Source of the DNA: G039029935 sp039029935
GTDB lineage: Bacteria > Chloroflexota > Anaerolineae > Caldilineales > Caldilineaceae
Direction of reading: 5' to 3'
DNA length: 8,959 nt
Assembly (NCBI GenBank): GCA_039029935.1
Contig: JBCCFC010000521.1
Coordinates: 1-8,959 of the forward strand
Numbering within the stretch: position 1 is the stretch's first letter; each line of letters begins with the position of its first letter. A model generated the notes under the pieces. The model searched no databases and was not told where the DNA came from. It saw only the letters and a program-made list of their open reading frames with translations. This document shows positions 1 to 6,900 of the stretch, in pieces. The position numbers and the translations under genes are program-made.

Positions 1-185
1 AGGATATGCTGTCACCTGTGCTGGTGCAATTGCAGGACCAGACAACGGCTGAAATTGTGAAGGAAACGGAAAGCGACGAACAAGGCCGCTTTAGCCTGAA
101 TCAGGTGGAAAGTGGAACCTATCAGATGTTTTTCATGCCGATTGAGGGCGAGTATATCCAGATCAATGATTTAGAAATTTCGTAA
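1..185 (+). CDS. 3' end of a protein with a carboxypeptidase-regulatory-like (beta-sandwich) C-terminus, partial
   Basis: The reading frame is open from the left edge (first full codon at 3) to a TAA at 183-185, giving the last 60 residues of a protein that begins outside the window. The visible part has the pattern 'DEQGRFSLNQVESGTYQM', in which a Gly-Arg-Phe-x-Leu strand is followed by a Ser/Pro-Gly-x-Tyr strand. This is the hallmark of carboxypeptidase-regulatory-like or SpaA/Cna-B-like beta-sandwich domains, which are usually accessory or adhesion modules rather than enzymes. The stop follows directly after the last predicted strand, so this domain forms the C-terminus. An ATG at 6-8 is in frame but is probably internal, because the frame stays open upstream of it. 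The upstream domains and the role of the full protein cannot be seen. The next gene starts 115 bases downstream on the same strand, so the two might be co-transcribed. The domain family is inferred from the pattern alone. Confidence 0.6.
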   Translation, partial: DMLSPVLVQLQDQTTAEIVKETESDEQGRFSLNQVESGTYQMFFMPIEGEYIQINDLEIS

Positions 186-203
186 AGACTTTGAGAGAAC
201 AAT

Positions 204-240
204 AACTGCAGAGCGCGCGGAGAACGCAGAGATTTTTTAG
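204..240. repeat. Intergenic GCAGAG-rich repeat element (possible dispersed repeat)
   Basis: The short gap before the CHAT gene contains two GCAGAG copies (208-213 and 226-231) around a CGCGCGG core, followed by a run of six T. The layout 'GCAGAG...ACGCAGAG' plus a T-run resembles purine-rich 'CGCAGAG' repeats that I recall as scattered through intergenic DNA of several environmental bacteria. Only one element lies in this window, so its dispersed nature cannot be tested here. It may belong to the 5' untranslated region of the downstream gene. No clear promoter was found in the gap. Confidence 0.3.
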
Positions 241-300
241 AGAGACGCTAGAAAATTTCGTTTGCCGTTTTTCAGCAGAGTCCGTAAAGACAACTATACC

Positions 301-3300
301 ATGTCAAACTCAAATAACACTGTACCCAACAAAGATGAGCCTAGCAACAGTGAGGTTAACATCACTGAGGCCAATAATGCTGAGACTAGCAACATTGAGC
401 CTAACAGTGCTGAGACCCATAACGCTGAGTCCAGCAACAATGATGCTAACCACACTGTCCTAGAGCTAACCACAGAACAGCTAACACAACTGGATCAGCT
501 TGTGTTAGTTGTTGTTGCTGAGGATGTGGATGAGCAGACGACTGAGCAGGTTGCCAATGATACTGCAAAAAATGACAGTGCCAAAAATGACAGTGCCAAA
601 AGTGGCAGTGCCAAAAATGACAGTGCCAAAAGTGACAATGCCAAATTAGCCAAAGAATTAGTGACGCAGATGGGGTTAACGCCCACTGTAGTTGCACGTT
701 CTCTGGCTGATTTGGCGTTCCAACGAGCGGAGTCCGAGATGCCAAGAGCGAGTCACTGGGTCGCCATTGCCTCTGCGCTGTTGGCTGGTACAGAGAATCA
801 CCCTATTCAAGCCCAGATTGCCTTTACGCAAGCACGTCTTCAAATGATGCAGGGTGATTTTGTAGCAGCGGAGGCCAGCCTGTGTCAAGCGCAGACCGAG
901 TGGCAAGCGGCGGGGGATGAGGCGTCACGGGTGCGTGGATTTATGGGGTTGACGCAGATATTGACGATTCTAGGGCGGTACGATGAAGCCGAAACCGCCA
1001 TTCGTGAGGTCATCACCTATAATGAACAACTCGTAACCGACGCAGAGTCAAATAGTCAGGCTGTATCGCCAGAGCTAATTCTGAATTTGGCACGCGCACG
1101 GTCAAATCTATCCTCAATCTTTAGCTATCAAGACCAACACCAAAATTCGCTCGATGAATTGGCACAGACTGATCAGTATTTACAAACCTATGATGAACTG
1201 TTTGATGAGGAGACAAGATCTGCGGCGACCAGTATTCACGCCAGTGTGAAGACAAATGAGGCTGTGGGTTTGATGAGTTTGGATGCGCCGCTACCCGCCG
1301 AAACATCGTTACAGGAGGCACTCAGCCTTTATGACACTTTGCAGGATATCCTCAACCGTGCCCGTACCCATAGCAATTTGGGATGGTTGTATGGGCAGAC
1401 GGGGCAATATGCACGGGCACTCCAAGCGTTTGAACAGGCCAACAACGATTTTGCGACCCATGAACCCATACATGATGATGAACCTCTCCGACCACAAGAC
1501 CATATCAACAGACTCAAACAATCGTATGTGTACCTTGCGCTCAATCTCTTTCAAGAAACCTATGAAGCACTGGCCTACTGCGAACCCATCTTTCGCGAGT
1601 CCCAACAGCCCTACGAATTGGGTCAGACACTCTATACACGTGGGATTGCCGACCTCAACAATCAAAATTATACCGCTGCAACTGAGGCATTAACCGATGC
1701 GCAGGCTATTTTCAACGACATCCAAAATACTTATTGGCACAACCGCACCCAGTTGGCATTGGCAATTCTGGCCTATCGCAATGCCCAAATTGAGGAAGCC
1801 ACAGTTCTCGTCACCCAGCTCATTGCATCTGTCGAGCAAGGCGACCACTGGGACCTTGAGTCCACAGTTGAACTCAAACTGTTACAACTCCGTCTGCATG
1901 TGGATGATGGGCAGCTTGATGAGGCACGAGCGACTGCGACCCATATCCATGACATCATTGAGCCAGCCCGACCAAATGACACAGGTGAAGATAACATAGA
2001 TGAAGAAGACACAGATGAAGCGAATCAACTCGTTGCTGAATCTGACCAAGTCTCGCCTGATTTATTGGCATACCCCCATCTGCAACTGCGACTGCAACAC
2101 GCGTTGGGTCGGATTGAGCGGGCGGCGGGGAATCATGAGCAGGCACGTGTTCATTTTCTGCGTGCCATCGCTCTACTCGAATCGCAACGTGCCAGCTTTT
2201 CTCTCGAAGAGATCCGTACCGCCTATCTGGATGATAAAACACAGATTTATAGCGACCTTGTGTTGAGCTTGTTGGATGCGGCTGCGCCCAAACCCGATAA
2301 CGAGGCTGAACTCACTGAGCAGGCTGAGGAAATATCAAAAGATGGGGAATCAGACGATGGAAGCACAGATAGTGCCATTGCTGAGGCATTTGCGATTATC
2401 GAGCGGGCGCGCTCTCGTGCCTTGCTAGAACGATTGATGGCCGCGATTCCCGAAGATGAGTTGCCCGAAGATGAGTTGCCCGAAGATGAACTCACTGAGC
2501 CTGACACTGACACCGATGAGGGGCAATCGGGGGAGAGGACGCCACAGTCTGATTTGGCAAAGCGGCGAACAGAAGCGCGTGCCCAACTCCATTGGCTTTA
2601 CAACCGTCTGCTCAGTGAGGAGGGAAGTCGCCAAGTTGATCTCGATTTGAACGAAGAAATCCGCACACAGGAGGCGTTTCTGCAACAGTTAGAGTGGCAG
2701 GCGTCGCCAATTTTTATGCAGGCACAGCCCGTTGATTTGGGAACATTGCAGGCTACCTTGAATGAGCCAACATCACTAGAGAGGTCATCAAATCATCCTA
2801 TCGCCGATGAGCAAGTGATGGCGTTTTATATTGCGGGCAACGAAGTGTTGGCTTTTCTGATTGATAGACGGACCGTCCGGGTCTATCGCAATCTGTGTCA
2901 CGTCAGTGAGTTACGCGACGCCATCAGCGAAGTCCAATTTCAGTTGGGACGTGCCGAGATGGGCGTCGAATATGTCAAGCGTCATAATCGCCGCCTGCAA
3001 CGTGCGCTGAAAACGGCCTTACATCATCTATACCAACTGTTGATCGAACCCTTGGCACAGCATCTCTATGCAGCCCGTTTGCAACTGATTCCACATGGGG
3101 TCCTCCACCAAGTCCCCTTTCATGCGCTTTGGGATGGCGAGCAATACCTCATCAATCGTTTTGAATGCCGATATGCACCGAGTGCCAGCATCGCCGTCCA
3201 TTGTCGTGCGCTATCCCAAACAGGTTTGCACTTTGCACAAGAATTGGTCTTTGCGGGGTTGGCAATTACCGATCCCACCATTCCCCAAGCGCGCATCGAG

Positions 3301-3834
3301 GCTGAAACTGTAACACGTCACTTTACAGAGTCCAACCTATATCTCGACGATGCCGCCAGCCAAGAAGGGCTACGTGCTGCCGCTGCACAGGCAGACATCC
3401 TGCACATTGCTACACATGGTCTCTTCCGCGCTGATAACCCATTCTTCTCTGCGCTCAAGTTAGCAGATGGGTGGATGGATGTACGCGAAATCTATCGCCT
3501 CACCCTACGCGCACAATTGGTGGTGCTGAGTGCCTGTGAAAGTGGTGCGGGAACAGTGCAGGGGGCCGACGAATTGATCGGTTTGGCACGCGGTTTTCTG
3601 GGCGCAGGCGTCCGCTCACTCCTTGTCAGCCTGTGGAATGTGCATGATGCGAGTGCCGCACAATTAATGGATGTATTTTATCACGCGCTTGTGTACTCTA
3701 ATGATAGAGACGAACAGAAAACCGATCCCAATCAAACAACGCATCCAGCGACAGCGTTACGAACGGCCCAGCTAGAAGCCATTGAAGCAGAGCAACATCC
3801 CTACTTCTGGGCACCGTTCTTTGTCATTGGCTAG
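301..3834 (+). CDS. TPR-CHAT protein: large tetratricopeptide-repeat protein with C-terminal CHAT cysteine protease domain
   Basis: CHAT domains (caspase HetF associated with TPRs) are caspase-like cysteine proteases of the separase/caspase clan. They are often controlled by an attached TPR solenoid that senses a partner. Residues 1-120 are low-complexity with pentapeptide repeats. About 150-630 hold degenerate TPR helices, for example 'ARTHSNLGWLYGQTGQYARAL' type repeats. About 640-840 hold acidic linkers and a helical spacer, and about 835-1177 hold the CHAT domain. Within it, 'LIPHGVLHQVPFHALW' is the conserved beta/alpha core, 'HIATHG' carries the predicted catalytic His1039, and 'LSACESG' carries the nucleophile Cys1079. 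'GARGFLGAG'-like and 'SLWNVHD' segments follow, and the end 'HPYFWAPFFVIG' is typical of the family. Both catalytic residues are present, so an active protease is likely. No signal peptide is seen, so it is probably cytoplasmic. The ATG at 301 was preferred over an in-frame TTG at 262 (13 codons longer); neither has a strong ribosome binding site. The substrate is unknown, and no gasdermin or CRISPR effector is nearby. Confidence 0.93.
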   Translation: MSNSNNTVPNKDEPSNSEVNITEANNAETSNIEPNSAETHNAESSNNDANHTVLELTTEQLTQLDQLVLVVVAEDVDEQTTEQVANDTAKNDSAKNDSAKSGSAKNDSAKSDNAKLAKELVTQMGLTPTVVARSLADLAFQRAESEMPRASHWVAIASALLAGTENHPIQAQIAFTQARLQMMQGDFVAAEASLCQAQTEWQAAGDEASRVRGFMGLTQILTILGRYDEAETAIREVITYNEQLVTDAESNSQAVSPELILNLARARSNLSSIFSYQDQHQNSLDELAQTDQYLQTYDELFDEETRSAATSIHASVKTNEAVGLMSLDAPLPAETSLQEALSLYDTLQDILNRARTHSNLGWLYGQTGQYARALQAFEQANNDFATHEPIHDDEPLRPQDHINRLKQSYVYLALNLFQETYEALAYCEPIFRESQQPYELGQTLYTRGIADLNNQNYTAATEALTDAQAIFNDIQNTYWHNRTQLALAILAYRNAQIEEATVLVTQLIASVEQGDHWDLESTVELKLLQLRLHVDDGQLDEARATATHIHDIIEPARPNDTGEDNIDEEDTDEANQLVAESDQVSPDLLAYPHLQLRLQHALGRIERAAGNHEQARVHFLRAIALLESQRASFSLEEIRTAYLDDKTQIYSDLVLSLLDAAAPKPDNEAELTEQAEEISKDGESDDGSTDSAIAEAFAIIERARSRALLERLMAAIPEDELPEDELPEDELTEPDTDTDEGQSGERTPQSDLAKRRTEARAQLHWLYNRLLSEEGSRQVDLDLNEEIRTQEAFLQQLEWQASPIFMQAQPVDLGTLQATLNEPTSLERSSNHPIADEQVMAFYIAGNEVLAFLIDRRTVRVYRNLCHVSELRDAISEVQFQLGRAEMGVEYVKRHNRRLQRALKTALHHLYQLLIEPLAQHLYAARLQLIPHGVLHQVPFHALWDGEQYLINRFECRYAPSASIAVHCRALSQTGLHFAQELVFAGLAITDPTIPQARIEAETVTRHFTESNLYLDDAASQEGLRAAAAQADILHIATHGLFRADNPFFSALKLADGWMDVREIYRLTLRAQLVVLSACESGAGTVQGADELIGLARGFLGAGVRSLLVSLWNVHDASAAQLMDVFYHALVYSNDRDEQKTDPNQTTHPATALRTAQLEAIEAEQHPYFWAPFFVIG
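337..456 (+). repeat. 15-bp-period degenerate tandem repeat (E-x-N/S-N-x pentapeptides) in the CHAT protein N-terminus
   Basis: Eight consecutive 15-base units start at GAG (GAT in the last unit) and encode pentapeptides of the form Glu-x-(Asn/Ser)-x-x: EPSNS, EVNIT, EANNA, ETSNI, EPNSA, ETHNA, ESSNN and DANHT. The units diverge at many bases but keep both phase and composition, so they arose by old tandem duplication. The encoded stretch should be disordered. It lies directly after the start codon, before the TPR region. Confidence 0.7.
556..645 (+). repeat. 15-bp tandem minisatellite (NDSAK pentapeptides) in the CHAT protein
   Basis: Six head-to-tail 15-base units encode NDTAK, NDSAK, NDSAK, SGSAK, NDSAK and SDNAK. 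Units 2 and 3 and unit 5 (571-585, 586-600, 616-630) are identical at every base (aatgacagtgccaaa), and the others differ at one to a few bases. The near-identity indicates recent expansion and probable copy-number variation between strains. The array is in frame and forms a flexible linker before the first TPR helices. Confidence 0.88.
2449..2493 (+). repeat. Three 15-bp units (PEDEL) in the linker between TPR and CHAT regions
   Basis: Three in-frame units of 15 bases (2449-2463, 2464-2478, 2479-2493) encode Pro-Glu-Asp-Glu-Leu three times. The first two are identical and the third differs in its last bases. Further acidic residues follow. The repeat lies in a strongly acidic, probably disordered linker between the helical TPR part and the CHAT domain. 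Confidence 0.85.
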
Positions 3835-3847
3835 AGGATATATACGT

Positions 3848-3882
3848 TAGAAACCGAGTTTTGTGCAAAAACTCGGTTTCTA
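3848..3882 (+). terminator. Perfect 15-bp hairpin after the CHAT gene (terminator or palindromic repeat)
   Basis: The arms TAGAAACCGAGTTTT (3848-3862) and AAAACTCGGTTTCTA (3868-3882) are exact reverse complements around a 5-base loop GTGCA. The hairpin starts 14 bases after the CHAT stop codon, where a transcription terminator would lie, and could work from either strand. It lacks a distinct T-run after the stem, so it may instead be, or derive from, a dispersed palindromic repeat. 'GAAACC(G)GGTTTC'-like palindromes are common in cyanobacterial and some Chloroflexota intergenic DNA, as far as I recall. Confidence 0.6.
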
Positions 3883-3987
3883 CATGCGCTATCATCTCGA
3901 CCACGCGTTGTATCAGAACAGTTACTTTTAAATCATGTATTGCTTGCGTCGTGAGGTTTGTTTGGTCATCAACCACGACAAAAGATT

Positions 3988-3992
3988 GGAGG
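3988..3992 (+). promoter_or_regulatory. Ribosome binding site GGAGG deciding the subtilase start
   Basis: GGAGG lies 6 bases before the ATG at 3999, an ideal Shine-Dalgarno spacing. The alternative in-frame ATG at 4128 has no comparable site, and the TTG at 3861 lies inside the hairpin. This favours 3999 as the start of the downstream protease gene. Confidence 0.6.
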
Positions 3993-3998
3993 CCACCG

Positions 3999-6900
3999 AT
4001 GACTATGTTTTCAGCGTTTTCATCCACAGAAAAAAATCAATTACCCATTATCAAAAGTCCCCTCAATCTACACCTATACCCTAAGACAACACAGCTGCCA
4101 CACCATGCGGAACAAACACACTTCCCAATGACTCTGCGTGTTTGTCTATCATTATTTGTCCTATTGGCGATATTCGCCGCCAGCCTATTTGTCCCACAAC
4201 CACAGTCATCGACCTCTTTCGTCGCACAATTCCTGCCCCGCATGACATCAGTCCATGCACAGGCGTGTTCAGACCCGAATGCTCCAGATGCATGTGACGA
4301 AACAGAAGAACCAACGGAAGACACGAGCGTGGCATTGACCTGGATTTTGGGTGTTGTTGCCAGCACCCCAGGCACAGCCGATGGTATCGGTGAGTGGACC
4401 ATTTTAGATGAGACCAACACGTTGCTGACTCTCCGTGTAGATGAACACACCACGTTCGATTCAGATATTCCAGCAGAGGGGCAATCTGTCTTTTTCGAGG
4501 GGATTGATGAAGGAAACAACGTCTTCTACGCCGTCATGCTCGGTATCGACCATATATTTACGACGATGCCTAATACGGTTGATGAGCCTGACACAGCAGA
4601 TGAGCCTGATGAAAACGATGCGTCTGGTTCTGATGAAACAGGTGATGATGAAGAGCGTTTTCCTGACATTGGTATCGGTGGGCGCGTTCAAAGTAGCCCT
4701 AATACGACGGATGGGACAGGTGAATGGTCTGTTCTCGATGACACAGGGGTGATGTGGATTATCACCGTTGATGACGGAACTGCGTTTGATTCTGAGTATG
4801 GCACGGTGCTACCCGCCATTGAACAGTATGTATGGGTCGATGGTATTTATCAGGAAAATGGGTCGGTTGAGGCACTGTTTATTTGGGTAGATGTAAACTC
4901 TGAGATAAATTCAGATGAGACCAACTCTGATGAAACCAACGCTGAGGAGAGCAATCCATCCTTCATTTGGATTGGCGGGCGCATCCAAAGTATCCCTGAC
5001 ACAGCAGGCGGGATAGGTGAATGGACAATTCTGGATGATTTGGGTGGCATGTGGGTTGTCATTGTTGACGCCAGCACAGAACTTGATCCGGAAGCTATCC
5101 AAGCCTTACCAACGCTTGAACAGTATGTATCGGTTGAAGGACTGGATCAAGGCAACAACACAGTCCAAGCACTGTTTGTGAAGCTTGAAGAACAAACGGC
5201 AGAGGAATCTGGTGAGACTGCTCCCGATGAGACTGATATAGATGAAACTAGCCCCGATGCAACCAACCCCGATGAAACTATGGCAACACCTATCGCGATT
5301 GATGGCTTTGTCGTTAGCGTCCCCAGCACAGAAGATGGCATGGGTGAATGGATGGTGCAGGCATATGACGGTACAGTATATACTATCCATGTTGATGAGT
5401 ACACAATCTTTGAGCAGGGGCTTCCTGCCGAAGGACAGGCAATCTTTGTTGATGGTGCGAACAACGACAACAACGATGTCTATGCCTTTACCATCAGATT
5501 TGCGGAAGAGACAGATGCAGCCGATCCGACGTTGGACGATGAGACAGCAAACACCCCGACAGAAGAGCCAGAGACAACGGTTGAGCCTCCGTTCGAGTCA
5601 CAAGATTTACCAGACACAACCGTACAAACGGAGATTATTTGGCTTTCCGGTTTTGTCGCATCCGTTCCAAATGACCCAGCAGGTATCGGTGTATGGACAT
5701 TGCGTGATGATGGGGGCAACGTTTGGACCATCGAAGCCGATGCATCCACCCTGTTTGAAGAGGGCTTGCCGGGTGTTGATGCCCGTATCTTTGTCGAAGG
5801 CTATCCTACAAGCGAGACAGAGTTTTATGCACAGCGGATTGGCTTTGAGCATTGGTATGACACAGATGTTGATGAATGGGTCTGGGTGTCTGGTTTTGTC
5901 GAGTCCGCGCCCACAAACGAGGATGGAGTTGGCACATGGGTATTGACGATTCAGGGCGAATTCTATATCCGCGATACAACCATTACAGATGGACAGTCAT
6001 TGTCGATTGAAGCCACGACAGAGACCTATTTCTATCCCACCAAGCCAGTGGAGGGTCAAGCCGTTTCTGTACAAGGGTATGTCAAATCAGGTGAGGATAC
6101 GGTCTATGTAGACACAATCGGGTTTATGCCTGAATTTTTTGACGGCATCCTCAAAAGCCGTCCCGAAGATGGTATCGGTACATGGGTAGTCGATGTCTAT
6201 ACCATTTTGGATGAAGACAACCCAGATGTCGAGAGTCAGCTAGGGACAGTTGAGCGCACGATTGAAGTGACCGAGGAGACAGCCTTTGATTTTGAGTTGA
6301 TGCCCGCCGTCAATCAGCATATTACGATTCATGGCTATTCCGCCCAAACCTTCAACTCAGACAGCACATCAGATGCCATTATCGCAATACACATTGGGGC
6401 TGCTCGTGAGGGATTTTCTGGCGTCGTCGAAGAACGACCAACGGACCTCTCAGGCGTGGGCGAATGGGTCATCCAAGACGACTATAATGGTCGCCATACC
6501 TTTGAGGTCAATGAAGAAACCGAGTTCCCACAGGGTGTGCCTGAGCAAGGGGATTCTATCTATGTTGAAGCCTATGCACAACAAACCAGCGCACAAGAAA
6601 CCACTCGCCGCTATGTTGCCCTGCTCGTGGACAAAATTGACGCGATTAATGTGGAAGAGGATGCGCAAGGCTACAATCGAACCGAGAATTGGATTGAGTT
6701 TGAAGGCGTGGTACAAGCTGACTCAGGCTCTGAGGATAAGACTGGTATCTGGGTGATGCTGGATAATCCAAATGATACCGACAACCAAACGGTGCGCAAT
6801 GTTCTCGTGGATGATATTGATGTCTTTAAATTGGGATTCCCAGCCACTGGTGACTCCGTTTTTGTAGCTGGTTTTCTACGGGCAGACGACTTTGTCTTGG

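Noticed and set aside
556..645. Possible CRISPR array
   Set aside because: The units are contiguous 15-bp in-frame repeats without spacers. No cas gene is present.
446..745. Minus-strand frame with repeated HCHFW residues
   Set aside because: It is the antisense reading of the 15-bp NDSAK minisatellite and has no independent support.
301..3834. TPR-CHAT subunit of a type III-E CRISPR (Craspase) or a gasdermin-activating protease
   Set aside because: No Cas7-11, cas gene, CRISPR array or small gasdermin-like gene is in the window. The domain pair TPR-CHAT alone is widespread.
3948..3979. Imperfect inverted repeat GTCGTG...CACGAC before the subtilase
   Set aside because: Only six pairs with a long loop, too weak to call an operator or riboswitch.
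3883..3987. Sigma-70 promoter for the subtilase
   Set aside because: TTGTAT at 3908 and AT-rich bases near 3926-3936 give no pair of boxes with both good sequence and good spacing.
3861..3998. TTG start for the subtilase, 46 codons upstream of the chosen ATG
   Set aside because: The TTG lies inside the perfect hairpin, has no ribosome binding site, and the extra peptide shows no protein-like conservation pattern.
4037..4519. 160-codon open frame on the minus strand opposite the start of the subtilase
   Set aside because: It lies wholly antisense to a well-supported gene, shows no family motif, and its open length is explained by the composition of the coding strand.
5242..5946. 234-codon open frame on the plus strand in another phase inside the subtilase
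   Set aside because: It is rich in Met, Arg and Ser as expected for a shifted reading of an Asp/Glu-rich gene, has no recognisable domain, and overlaps clearly conserved beta modules.
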